Source: Prorocentrum cordatum (Eukaryota > Sar > Dinophyceae > Prorocentrales > Prorocentraceae). From it: a stretch of 46,724 nt of DNA. Shown in pieces: positions 19,091-29,366 of this stretch (the first letter of the stretch is position 1; every line of letters begins with the position of its first letter). Made by a program: the position numbers and the translations under genes. The stretch lies in the NCBI GenBank assembly GCA_963575745.1, contig CAUYUJ010007450.1, positions 1-46,724 of the forward strand. Reading direction: 5' to 3'. The notes under the pieces are model-generated. The model did no database searches, was not told the DNA's origin, and saw nothing but the letters and a program-made list of their open reading frames with translations.

Positions 19091-20061
19091 TACTGTTAGA
19101 AACTCACGCCCAGAGCCAGACATTTGAGTGCCTCCGAGGCCGGAACTCATGCATAATCACTCGCCGCCTGGGGAACTGTCCAAGGACCCCAGGCGGCAGT
19201 GGATTCAGTGCGGGCGCGGCCGCAAGAAACCCTCGCAAGAAGACCCAACCCTGAGAACCCGCGCGCGAGGTGCGCCTGAGGGGACACCTGGAGCACCCTG
19301 AACGCAGCAGCTCCTTCCAGCGGGCCGCGGGAAGGCACCGCGCAGCGCGAGGAGCGAAGAAACCCGGGGCACCCCGACGAAAAGCAGATGGCTTCTTGGT
19401 GCGCGCCCCCACTGCATGGACATCTTCGCCCCCCCCCTTCCAGGGCCCGAGCGCACGGGGGTCCCACAGGACGTCGGGTGCCCCGGGCGGCGGCAGTGCG
19501 CGTCCGCAAGGGCTGATTCGCCTCGGCACTCCGTGCGCGCGCGGGCGGGGCCGTGGTCGCGTCGCGGTGGCCACTCGGCGGGGCGCTGCCGCCGGAGGCC
19601 GTCCCCGTGCTCGTCCCCGGCCCCCCCGAGGGCGCTGCTCAGGGGGGGAGAAGCGATCAGCTGTCTTCGTCGGCGGCGAGGCAGAGGCAGTCCGCTCCGG
19701 CGCGTGGCTACAGGTGGGCGCGCGGCCGCACGAGGCCGTCGCAAGAAACCCAACCCTGAAAGTCCACAAAGTCTCTTGCCCAGGGTCTGGGTTTCTTGGC
19801 CACGGGCTTGAAACGGAGAAACCCAGGGAACCCTGGCCCAGTGGCGGGGCAACCGAAAGGCGAATTGACCAGCGTGCAAGAGGGAGGGACAAAGACGAAG
19901 GCGGCCGCGCGAGGGGAGGTGGAGGCGATAAACGTGGGAGCGAAGCCACGTGCACCCTTTTTGCCCGTCTTTAAAGCCCCAGGGGGCTTGCTTAGGACCC
20001 CTGAGGTGGACAGAAGGTGCACCTGTCTTCATCCCCCCCACCCACGTGTCGCTTCCCAGTT
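19091..20061. other. Unassigned GC-rich sequence
   Basis: CGCAAGAAACCC occurs near 19222 and 19738, each after GCGGCCGC-like sequence, suggesting an old duplication. AACCCAGGGAACCCTGG near 19818 can pair with CAGGGTCTGGGTTTC near 19784. The long frames on both strands are proline- and arginine-rich with no recognised domain. Confidence 0.45.
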
Positions 20062-20222
20062 CTGAAGGGGCCTTGGGACACGCAAGCAAGTGGATACAGA
20101 TCCCAGGAATCCCCATATCTTTTAGTATTGTCTGGAATTTCGTCATCCCCTCCATTTCCTGCATGTTCCAGTGTGCTCCTGGGAACCGACGATTGCTCGT
20201 GCCTTTTTTTCCCTGTCGTGAA
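20062..20222. mobile_element. M3 dispersed element, copy 5
   Basis: Starts CTGAAGGGGCCTTGGGACAC, contains CAGGAATCCCCATATC, TTCGTCATCCCC, TGGGAACCGACGATTG, and ends GCCTTTTTTTCCCTGTCG. Most diverged of the six copies. Confidence 0.7.
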
Positions 20223-20325
20223 GTGAGGGAACGCCCGAGGCGAGGGCCAGGTGGCTCCACCTCCGCTGTCCGCGCGGCACGGGCGGATCTGTTGCGGCGG
20301 CTGAGGCGTGTCCCTGGAGGATGAG

Positions 20326-20561
20326 TTGAGCAGGGACCGACCGCCCCGACATTTCTACAGGCCCACCGCACGAAATATTCCCAGAGCCCGAACATGTTCC
20401 CGTAACAGAAACCATGTTCTTATAACATAAGCCCGATGCTATAAAACAAGACAGTCCCAGCCATAACTGTTCTAAGAACATTTCGTCGAAACCACAAAAG
20501 GGTTCTTATAACATTGTTTGGTAGGCCTATAGGAGAGCCGGGACGCTTCGCCACTACTTGA
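20326..20561. mobile_element. M4 TIR element, copy 2, with 8-bp target duplication
   Basis: Left TTGAGCAGGGACCGACCGCC. Right, reverse-complemented, TCAAGTAGTGGCGAAGCGTC. Flanked by AGGATGAG at 20318-20325 and 20562-20569. An 8-bp duplication is typical of hAT-type transposition. 236 bp, non-coding. Confidence 0.9.
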
Positions 20562-20790
20562 AGGATGAGGGGCCACACCGTCCTGTCCGCCCGCCCAGCT
20601 GTCTGCATCGCGCAAGCACTGCGAAAAAATACACACAGGGGCCCTCCGAGGAACTGTGCCCCTGCGCCTTCGGCGCGAGCGGCGGCGTGTAAAAGCCGCT
20701 GGCCCCCAAGTGGTGACGTACCTGCCCCCCCCCCATTTGAGGCCCAAGAACAATCCATTGGATGGGCGTCTGTGTATACATATTTATATA

Positions 20791-20827
<37 letters not shown>

Positions 20828-20934
20828 TAGAACCATCGCGCGCGCTTCGCGCGCGCTCAAGTTCTAGCCCAGGCCGGGGGGGGCGCTGGAAGATCTTGGA
20901 CAGCGCTATCAAGCACAGGCGCGTGACATAGTCG
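20562..20934. other. Spacer with (TA)n microsatellite
   Basis: 20776-20826 is TA/TATG repeat, followed by CGCGCGCTTCGCGCGCG, a short perfect palindrome (about 20836-20854). No gene. Confidence 0.8.
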
Positions 20935-21570
20935 TGCCTCCTGGGGGCCTCTTGGGGACCTCTTGGGTCTTCGTGGGGGCATCTGAAGGGCTTCTGGGGG
21001 GTTTTCCGTGCTTCCTCAATTTGCTGTTGGAGGCATCTCGTGGGTGCTTCTTGGGGGAGCGTCTCTGGGTTTCTTGGGGTCCCTTCTTGGGAGCATCGTC
21101 GGGAATCTCCGGGCAGTCGGAAGGTGATGTTCTGCAATCTGAAGCCGTCATTGGCCGTCTTGGCTGCGTGGAGGCCCGACTTGAGGGCGCCTGGGGCCAC
21201 GCTGAAGCAATCCGGAAGCCTCCCGGGGGCCTCCTGCAGACAGTTTTGATGCATCGAGGGCGCTGCTGGGCAATCTTGGGGCCCCTTGTACGTCTCCTTG
21301 GGGCCTCTTGGAAGGCTTCTTGGGGCCTCGTCGGACCACTTGGGGACTTTTGGGGCCTTCTCTAGGCTTTTAGGGCGGAAGCCTCTGCTGTTGGGTTCGC
21401 GTTCACATTCTTGGGCCTCTCTTGGGACCGTTTTGGGGCCCTCTCTATCTGTCTGTATTGGGGCCTCGTGGGCCGTCTTGGGGCCCTCTTGGAAGCCTCT
21501 TCGGCTATCGTGGAACGGTCTTGGGGCCTCTTGGGCCGTCTTGGAGCGTCGGGATGTCAAAAGGCTGAAA
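20935..21570 (+). repeat. CTTGGG-type degenerate satellite, plus orientation
   Basis: Made of GGGGCCTCTTGGG-like 12- to 20-mers with frequent CTTGGGGCC. Near 21548-21604 it holds the AT-richer module (GTCGGGATGTCAAAAGGCTG ... AAAACC). The many Gly/Leu/Trp and Pro/Arg/Lys frames are artefacts. Confidence 0.85.
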
Positions 21571-22200
21571 CGCTAAAGTGCATCAAAAACCAAAAGGAAA
21601 ATCCGTGATCTTGGCTTCTTGGGGCCCTTTTGGGGGTGCGGGCCATCCGGAGGCCATCTTGGGCGTGTTAGAACGTTAACTCCAGGATGGTAGGCCTCCT
21701 GGGGGTCTCTCTCATAGTATGCCTCCTGGAGGCCTTTCGCGGCCCTTTTCATCTGTGTTGAAGCTGTCTTGAGCGGTCCGGAAGCGTCCATGGCGCCCCG
21801 ACACCCCCATGGCGCGTCGGCCCCCCCCCGCCTCGGTGCGAGATCGAACACTGGAAGGTGAGGCGGCAACGTGCTCCGGCAGCGCGTTTCTGGAGCATGT
21901 TTGGGGGACCTGGGTAGGCAGTTCTGAAGCCTCTCGGAGGCCGTTTTGGAGCCTCTGGTGGGCCGCCCAGGGCACTCTTGGAAGCCTCTTCGGCTATCTT
22001 GGAGCTGTCTTGGAGGCCTCTTCCTCCTCCTCGTCCCCCTCCTCCTCCTCCTCCTCCTCCTCCTCCTCCTCCTCCTCCTCCTCCTCCTCCTCCCACTCCA
22101 GCTCTCTCTCCTCCTGACCTTCCTCCTCTTCCTGCAGCGTGTTCTGGAAGGCTCCCGCCGGAACATGCTGTGCACAAGTGCTGTCACTGCTCCCGCCACC
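21571..22200. repeat. Mixed satellite remnants and a (TCC)n tract
   Basis: Diverged GGCCTCCTGGGGG motifs up to 21800 and 21900-22018, then (TCC)n at 22018-22093. 21800-21900 is unassigned. Confidence 0.7.
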
Positions 22201-23130
22201 GTGCCCTGGGTGGTGGGTCAATGGCCTCATGGGTGTTGGTTTGGATCTCGTGGTTGGCCTGTCGGGGACGTCGCGAAGGCAGTTTCACAACTTCCTGGCA
22301 GCCGTTTTGGGACCGTTGTGGGGCCTCCTCGGAGCTGTTTTGTGGCCTCTGTAGGCCTCGTGTGGGCCTCCTGGGTGCCTCTTGGGGGCCTCCTGGGGCC
22401 TCTGGGGGCACTCTTCAAGCGGGAGTCGTGGTCCCCCTCTTGGGCGCATCTTGGATCCGTCTTGGGGCTCTGTTGGCCTGTCTTGGGCGACTCTGGGGCC
22501 GTCTTGGGGCCCTCTTGGGCCGTCTTGGGGCGCTCTCGGGGGCCTATTGAGCCGTCTTGGAACGTCGGACAGCCGAAAAGGCTGGAAGGCCAAAATCGTT
22601 CGAAAACCTTAATAAAATTGACGATTTCGGCCTCTTGAAGCGCTCTGGAGAGGCGTCTTGAAGCGTCGTGGAGGCCTCGTGTGGGCCTCCTGGGTGCATC
22701 TTGGGGGCCTCCTGGGCCTCTAGGGGCGCTCTTCAAGCGGGAGGGTCGAATTTGGGAGTCGTGGTCCCCCTCTTGGGCGCATCTTGGGGCCGTCTTGGGG
22801 CTCTGTTGGCCTGTCTTGGGCGACTCTGGGGCCGTCTTGAGGCCCTCTTGGGCCGTCTTGGGGCGCTCTTGGGGGCCTATTGAGCCGTCTTGGAACGTCG
22901 GACAGCCGAAAAGGCTGGAAGGCCAAAATCGTTCGAAAACCTTAGTACAATTGACGATTTCGGCCTCTTGAAGCGCTCTGGAGAAGCGTCTTAAAGCGTC
23001 GTGGAGTGCCTTGTGGAGCCTCTCAGGCCGTCTTGGGCCTATCTTGGGTGTCCTGGAGCGGTCTTTCGGCGACTCGGGGCCCGCTTGGGCCGTCTTGGAG
23101 CGTATGGAAGCCCTCCTGGACTATTTTGGA
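22201..23130 (+). repeat. CTTGGG satellite with a ~333-bp tandem duplication
   Basis: 22364-22680 and 22684-23010 are direct copies, offset by 320 bp at the start and 333 bp after a 13-bp insertion (GGGTCGAATTTGG). Each holds the module CGTCGGACAGCCGAAAAGGC (22563 and 22896), then TTCGAAAACCTTA and GACGATTTCGGCC. High identity indicates recent duplication. Confidence 0.9.
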
Positions 23131-23284
23131 CCTCCCTGGCCGCCCCGTCCTCCCACGGGGGGTCGGAGGCGGCGGCCTCGGAGGCCCAGGACGCGGAAAC
23201 CCTGTAAAAACACAGGGAAAGTGAGCCCCGTGGCCCCCATGGGGGTCGGAGGCACCAATCTGGCGGCCCCACGCCCCGTTCCCC

Positions 23285-23338
<54 letters not shown>

Positions 23339-23903
23339 AGACTTGAAGCTCGCTGCGCTTCGCTTTACAGTGTTGGTGCAGTGCACGGTGGGGGCGACGC
23401 GTGGGCCGAAGGCAGTCTTTGTGCTGGAGCACGAAGCGTGGACTGGGCCAAGGAACTGGACGGAAACCGCAAGACACGCCGGCAAGTGGACGACGGGCGC
23501 GCGCGTGCGAGGGTACATGGGGGACTGGTGCCCACAACTTGCGGCAGGGCGAATTCGCCCGGAAGCTGTCCTAGTTTTCTTATGGTATTTTGGTGAAGCG
23601 TTTCCGTACCTGCCGCTTCAGGGCGCCGCGATTGCCTCTGAAGGTGTCCGGGGGGATTCTAGGGAAATGCGCGTGCGAGAGATGAAGAAGCAAGTCGGTG
23701 AGGGTCGTTTCTCTGTCCACTGGCTCACAGAAAGTGGCCGTGACGGCACGGGCAAGCGAGCGCGGCGCGGGCTCGCCGAACAAGCTATCCTACTGGCGGG
23801 GGGGGAGGGGGGATTGGTTGCCGGACGATTAACGCACCGGCAAGAGTTCCAGGAACATGTAAGGCTACCAAGGGCCACCGGATGCGTGCGGAAGCGGTGT
23901 GCT
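23131..23903. other. Unassigned sequence with (TA)n
   Basis: 23286-23332 is a (TA)n tract. The rest lies downstream of the frame ending at 23904 on the minus strand and may include its 3' flank. A plus frame spans 23343-24323, but half of it is antisense to that gene. No domain recognised. Confidence 0.5.
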
Positions 23904-24525
23904 TCACACCGCACGTCGGTTCTTTGCCACCTTGGCGGGCTTCTTCGCGACGGCACCGCCGACGACGGCCACCGCCGGGCGCTTCTGGACGGTCGTGAGG
24001 GCGGCCGGCGACTTCGCGGTCAGGGCATACGGGGCGGTGTGCACCATGGCCGTGTTCGGCTCGCACGTGGACCACGTGATGAACTGCGGGTGCTCCTTTT
24101 GCAGGTTACGCAGCGGCGCGAGGATCTTCTCGGGGATGTTCTTGGCGACGACGAAGCAGAAGTTGTGCAACCCTTTCACTGCGAGGTCGGTGCCGTCGGG
24201 CATCTTGAAGGACTGGGTGAGCTGCACGCGGTTCTGGTTGCGGATGCTGGAGACTTTGAAACCGTTGTACTTCTCCGTCGGTGGCACGGCGAAACCGGCT
24301 TCGATGTAGCTGTGCACGAGTAGGTCTGCGGTGGTCTGCAGCACGTGTTTCTGCGCGTTGGCCGCGGCGCGGGCGGACTGGCCGAATGCCGCGTGCACGT
24401 GGGCCCAGCTCGGATTTGGGCTGCCCTGGCTGAAAGGCTGAAAGCCCTGGTGAAGCCACACTGCGCGGTCTGGACGCCAGGGGTGGCCTCGTTCAAGCCG
24501 TGGACGGCGACGGCGTCTCTCCACA
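23904..24525 (-). CDS. Uncharacterised 206-codon frame downstream of a Helitron remnant
   Basis: Intact from about residue 25 to its stop. It has protein-like composition: a mixed hydrophobic/polar central part with stretches such as VLQTTADLLVHSYIEAGF, NGFKVSSIRNQNRVQL, LHNFCFVVAKNIPEKIL and HPQFITWSTCEPN, and a basic Lys/Ala tail (AKKPAKVAKNRR). I do not recognise the family. The first 25 residues (Arg-rich) are probably out of frame: the frame that precedes it (24445-24640) is also protein-like and seems to join it by a shift at about 24440-24465. It may be the C-terminal part of the decayed ORF upstream, or a separate gene captured by the element. Start uncertain. Confidence 0.5.
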
Positions 24526-25620
24526 GCGTGCTGAGGCCGTGGGTCCTGTGCTCTTCGCGGAAACGCAGGCTCGCACCATCGGCGATGGTGACGCGGACCC
24601 CGTTGGTTTGCATCTTGCTGATGTCAAAGAACTCAATGTGGATGTGTTCCGTGTTCCGTGTAGAGCGACACGTACTCGAGGCTCTTCCCTGGGTCTGCCG
24701 CTTTCGAGGTGGCTCCGGTCTGCCGAGAAGCAATGTGATTCCCCAACCGCTTCACAATATGTTTGTCGCCTCCGTGGTTGCCAGCGGTCGTGAGACGCTC
24801 TTGTGGGTCGCGGATCAAATGCCGCAGGGGGACCTGGTCGGCCAGGGAGAACACGCGCCGGAAGATGGTGCCATGGATGCGTGTATTGCAGGCCGGCGCA
24901 CGTCTCCGAAGCGGAGTTCTTTTTCGCTGGCGCTGCATCGGATCTCATGCTGCACAAGGGCGGCAAGGCTGTTGTACCGTCTTGGTTGGGCCGCTAGTCG
25001 GCGGTCGAATCGCGCACTCGGACACCAGTGTCGTCAGTAAGCGGCCAGTGAGAAGCGAAGAGGTTGCACAAGGGCTTGTCGGGGAGGCGAAAATACGGAG
25101 GGGAGTCTACGAGATATTTACCACCGTTGCAGCAGAAAGTGCGGGATTCGGAAGCGAACAACATGGCGCCGCAGTGCTCGCATGGATGTATCATCTGCCC
25201 CAACGCAATGCATGTCGTCGTTCTGGAAGCTCCGCTCCGTGCAGGGGCGTCAAGAATACAGACCAAGCATGTGCGGGTGGTGCGTCGCCAATCGTCTTTG
25301 GGGTATTCGTCTTGCGGGCGGTGTTTGCCGCATTTGGTTCATGGTCGAAGGAGTGCCGGGGCATTGTCTGTTGAGCAGCGTTCGGTGCAACGGGCTTGGT
25401 CGATTCCCGAATGCAGTTGGCTAGAAGAGAAAGAAGAGCGCGGCAAGCATCTGCCGCAGCCCCTGCAAGTCAGAAGTGCCACAGGGGCATTGTCAGTAGA
25501 GCAGCACTCGGTGCAACGAGCTTGATCTTTTCGCACATGCAGTTGGCTCGCCGAGAAAGCTGAGCGAGGCAAGCATTTGCCCGCATTCCCTGCAAGTCAA
25601 AGTGATTCGCATAGGGGGCA
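24440..25620 (-). pseudogene. Decayed Helitron ORF, N-terminal region
   Basis: Read on the minus strand from 25600. Three tandem C-x2-C motif units come first: unit 1 near 25597, unit 2 near 25471 with CRGCGRCLPRSSFS...ARCTERC, and unit 3 near 25340 with TKCGKHRPQDEYP...CLVC. Then CEHCGAMLFASES (25182-25144) and FCCNGGK, then RRYNSLAAL (about 24980-24956), then RIHGTIFRRVFSLADQ (from 24881). The CxHCGA...CC..GK...YN.L...RIHG order is that of the region preceding the Rep domain in Helitron proteins (Helitron_like_N). Breaks seen: a 1-base shift in unit 1, a TGA after unit 2, a TAG near 25000, a shift between YNSLAAL and RIHG, and a 7-bp tandem duplication (GTGTTCC, 24644-24657). The HxH, KYxxKY and helicase parts of an autonomous Helitron are absent. 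Confidence 0.7.
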
Positions 25621-25859
25621 TGAGGCAGGCGTCCATATCAGAGAGTTTGAGCCAGGATGGCGGACGTGCGAGTAAAGAAGATGATGGGATTCGGGAGGGA
25701 GCGAATGGCCGGGGTTAGCGCGGACCGACCCGCAGGCTGCAGCCAATTTTCCACTCCCAAGACAACATATTGCTGAGCGCCCGAATGAGGTTAGGAAGAA
25801 GGGTGGAGGAGGCGGAAGGCATTGTCGGTGGAGCTTTCGTGGTATCTTGAGGTAGTCTA
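25621..25859. other. Unassigned spacer upstream of the Helitron remnant
   Basis: No feature recognised. A Helitron terminus (CTRR end with hairpin) could not be located. Confidence 0.35.
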
Positions 25860-26800
25860 CGGGTTAGTGGGCCCCCTGGTTTGGACACCGTTTTGGGGCA
25901 AGTGGACACATCTGCAACGCCTTTGGGCCATATTGGGGCCGTATTTGGCCGTGTTGGGTCCATGTTGGGCCGTCTTGAAAGCATGTTGGGGTGGTGGTCG
26001 GTAGCTCTGAGGCCTTTTGGGAGCTCGGAGGGCGTATGAGATTGTGTGGTCCTTCTGGGAGGTCCTGGAGGCCTCCTGGAGGGTTCGGAGGCATGATGGG
26101 AGCCGCACCACCCAAGAGAGTGCCCTCCGCCCCTTCGTGGGTTCTCTCGGGTCTCCGGGGACACCCTTTGGGCGTGCTTAGGGCCACTTGTGCCGGTCTT
26201 GGACGCTCAGGGACCGTCTTGGGGCCCTCTCGGGCCGTCGTGGGGCCCTCTTGACCCGTCTTGGGGCCTTCCGTGGCCGGCTTGGACGTTGGGAAGATCC
26301 ACGGAAGCGAACGTGCTAAAAGTATACGTTTCCACAGGGAATGGGACAACTTTGGCCTCCTGGGGCCTCCTTGGGGGGCCTGTTGGAGCTGTCTGGAGGC
26401 GTCTTGGGGTCCTTCGGCCTGTGTGAGGCCACCATGGGGCCTTTCGGAGCGCTCCTGGAGCCCGCCGGGGGTGACCTGGGAGCCTCTTGTGCAGTCTCTT
26501 GAACTCCCTTTGGGCAATCTTGGGGCCTCTTGGGCCGTCTTGGACGCCCCTTGGACCGTCTTGGGGCTCTCTCGGGCCGTCTTGTGGCTCTCTGGAACCG
26601 TCTTGGGGCCTTCTTGGGCCGTCTCGGACGTTGGGAGGATCCACGGAAGCGAACATGGTACAAATGTACGTTTTCCAAAAAGGAATGAAACGATTTTGGC
26701 CTCCCGGGGCCTTCTTGGGGGGCCTCTTAGACAATCTGGCAGCCTCCTCGGGAAGTCCGGAAAGCTCGAAAAGTGCCCACGAAGGGGTGGCCAGAGCCGT
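25860..26800 (+). repeat. CTTGGG satellite, plus orientation, ~342-bp higher-order unit
   Basis: Repeats of GGGGCCTCTTGGGCCGTCTT type. A distinctive module, GACGTTGGGAAGATCCACGG ... GCGAAC...TACGTTTTCC ... TTTTGGCC, occurs at 26285 and 26627, giving a unit of about 342 bp. This is close to the 333 bp seen at 22.3-23.0 kb. Confidence 0.85.
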
Positions 26801-27199
26801 CCTAATTCTATTGGGGGGGTGGTGGTGGGGGGGACCATCCTTGGTGTCAGATAATATAGATCGGAATACATATATACATATATTTATATTTGTTTATATA
26901 TATATACACCATAACTATATGTATATATATATATAGATATATGCACATATATATGTATGGTGTGTATATATATATATATACATATATATATGTATATATA
27001 TAATAATATATATATATATATTATATATTCCTCTTCCTATATTTGTTATAAGCCCGGGCGGGGGAAAACCCGTCACCCCCCCCCCCAAAAAAAAAAACGG
27101 GCTCCCGGGATCTGGGGCTTTGGAACCCTCCGGACGGGCCTCGAAGCGGCCCCCCGGGCCTCGCAGGGCGTTTTGACAAGCCTTCGCAGCACACCTGGG
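26801..27199. repeat. AT-rich (TATA)n tract and flanks
   Basis: 26860-27035 is TA/TATG/TATATAC repeat, a strong AT island in GC-rich DNA. 27053-27112 can fold (GCCCGGGCGGG with CCCGGGA). The Ile-Tyr frames are artefacts. Confidence 0.9.
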
Positions 27200-27600
27200 G
27201 CGATCAGGGGGGTCATCGGAGACGTCCCAGAGACCCCAAGACAGCACAAGAGCGCTCCAAGAGTGACCGACGTGACCTCAAGATGGCCCAAGAGGCCTCC
27301 AAGACGGCCCCAAAGAGGCCTCCAAGAGCACTCCCAAGAAGGCCCCAAGAGGCAAAAATCATTAATTTTCTGTTGTTTTTTGGTGAATTTTGGGGTTCTC
27401 CTCTTTTCGGCTTCCCGACGCTCCAAGATGGCGGTCTTCTGGGCGTCCGAAGCCGCCTGGGGGGCTCCAAAATCGCCCCACAAACATCCGAAAGGGCTTC
27501 TAGGCAATCCAAGAGAGCCCCAAAACGGCACAACACGGGTCCAAGATGGTCCTCAGAGAGCCCCATGGCGGCTCAAGATGGCCCCAAAACACCCTCCGAA
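27200..27600 (-). repeat. CTTGGG satellite, minus orientation, with AT module
   Basis: CCAAGANGGCCCCAAGAGGC motifs, the complement of the 25.9-26.8 kb array. The AT-richer module lies near 27352-27412. Together with 25.9-26.8 kb it forms an inverted pair around the TA tract. Confidence 0.85.
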
Positions 27601-28348
27601 GTATTCCAAATCGTGACCCGGTCGTTCAGGGAGACCGCGGTTGGAGGCAGGGTGGCCCGAGGAAGCCCCCAGAGGTCCCCAGAATACACCCCCAGGAGGC
27701 CTCCTGAGAGCATTAAGAAAGCCTGGAACAACTTTTCTGAGGCCCCCAGAGGCTCTCCAAGGAGGAGCCTTCGCAATAAAGAGCTGAGGAGGATGGGGAG
27801 AATGCGCAGGGTATGGCGAAAATGAAAAAATAAGCATGGAGGAAGGATAACGAATCACATTATTATAGCGGCGATGTCGGAAAAGGCGGCAAAGAATTAT
27901 CGCTAAATTGTCGGATTTACCTTCCTGCTATTCCGCCTGCATGCCACATTTCAAGGACCAAGGTGCATGGCGCGAAGCGCCACTGCAGTCTTGTATACTT
28001 ACACACATATATAAATATATGTTTATTCAGATGTGTCTATATATATATATACAAAGATATATATATATACATATATATGTATGTATGTGTGGCGGAATGC
28101 AGTTGCTTTTCTGCTAATGGGCCGATTCTGCCTCGGAGCCACGTGGAGGGCGGGGAAGACCTGCCGGAGGGTCCGCCGGGCCCCCCGCCTGCCAGTCGTT
28201 GCCTCACGGAGGGCGCGCGCGTCGGGAACCTGCTGGCCTGGGTCGGTGCACACCCGGGCCACTCGGGCCTTGCAGGATCCTGCCCCAGACATGGTCGCGT
28301 CGTAAAACAACAAATCAGGACGGGAGGTTTTTGGCGATTTTCGGCCTA
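27601..28348. other. Unassigned sequence with a (TATA)n tract
   Basis: 27780-27950 is relatively AT-rich with no repeat. 28005-28090 is TATATG/TATATAC microsatellite. No gene recognised. Confidence 0.5.
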
Positions 28349-28524
28349 CAGTTGGGGCCTTGACCTAAGGAACCCAAAATAAGGAACGAGGCCCCTTTTT
28401 TCCATAAGATAAACTTCGATTTCCGATCGAAAACACAAGGAAAACCTGAGGCAAGCTGCGAAACACTTAAGGAACGCGGAGCCCCTCCCCAACGACCAGG
28501 GTTCTTTCTTCAGGGCCCCGACTG
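28349..28524. mobile_element. M1 TA-flanked MITE, copy 3
   Basis: Left CAGTTGGGGCCTTGACCTAA. Right, reverse-complemented, CAGTCGGGGCCCTGAAGAAA. TA at 28347-28348 and 28525-28526. 176 bp. Best-preserved copy: the TIRs agree at most of the first 27 positions. Confidence 0.95.
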
Positions 28525-28769
28525 TAGGGGGGGCCCTCGACAGGTCTCGGGAACGTCAAAAAGCGACTCAGGACGGAAAACCAGCCGCGAGGGAAGGGTC
28601 GGGACTTCCGGGCACGCCGCCCTGACAAAGTCAGGACGTCGCATGTCCAGGGCAGGGTCCTGCAAGCTCCTGCCGGATCCTGCACCCAAGCCCAGGTTTA
28701 GTGCACCCCTGGCTCTGCAAAAAATCCTGCAACATCTGGCGCCCTGGCTGGGCCCCGGGTGCATTCCGA
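28525..28769. other. Unassigned spacer
   Basis: Short repeated phrase GATCCTGC/GGTCCTGCAAGCTCCTGCC near 28660-28685. No gene. Confidence 0.4.
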
Positions 28770-28904
28770 CCAGCAATAACTGGGGGAGCTGTGGTCCTTA
28801 CCCCCCTGGGGGAACCCATCGCGTCGACGAGCTCTCGAGAGGGGTGTCGAAATCGATGGGTCCTCCAGGGGGGTAAGGACCACAGCTCCCCCAGTTGTGG
28901 CTGG
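28770..28904. repeat. 135-bp foldback palindrome
   Basis: The left arm begins CCAGCAATAACTGGGGGAGC. The right arm, reverse-complemented, begins CCAGCCACAACTGGGGGAGC. Both continue TGTGGTCCTTACCCCCCTGG and then ACCCATCG, meeting at a CTCTCGAGAG centre. Nearly loopless. Probable foldback element. Confidence 0.85.
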
Positions 28905-29366
28905 CCTGGCATTGACCCCCGTCTCTTGAGCTCCGAGTGCGACGATCGGCTGTGCCCCAGCTACCGGCGCCCCCGTGCCCCCGCCCCTCGAAGTTCCACA
29001 TCCCGTGTGAGGAAGGGGGGGGAGAGTGAGAGCTCGCCAAGCCCCCTCTCTGGCGGTCTCTCCAAGCCTCCCCAGACTGCTTGCCAGGCTCTCGAGATCT
29101 TCAGTCTGGATCCAGATGGGCAACTCCAAAAATCGTGACCCAAAAAAAACTGTCACCTCTTGGTGGCGCATCTTTGGCTTCCGCGAGCCTCCCCCCACCT
29201 TCCGCCGAAGCAGAGATGTCAACGCCTTCGATCCTCGCAGGCGATACCCTTCCTGGAGCGCCCAGGATGGCCCCAGGATCTCCCGAGATGGCCCAGATAA
29301 CCCACGTATGGTGGCCTCCACGCTGGCCCTCCGTGGTGCCCCGAGGGACCCGAATTGACGATCGAA
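28905..29366. other. Unassigned sequence
   Basis: No gene or repeat recognised. Moderate GC, no long dyads. Confidence 0.4.

Noticed and set aside
23904-23960. Lys/Ala-rich tail considered as a DVNP or histone-like basic protein
   Set aside because: Only the last dozen residues are basic; the body of the frame does not resemble a nucleoprotein.
23343-24323. 326-codon plus-strand frame
   Set aside because: Its second half is antisense to the better-supported minus frame at 23904-24525, and the first half has no protein-like features.
26860-28090. Ile/Tyr-rich short frames
   Set aside because: They are translations of (TATA)n microsatellites.
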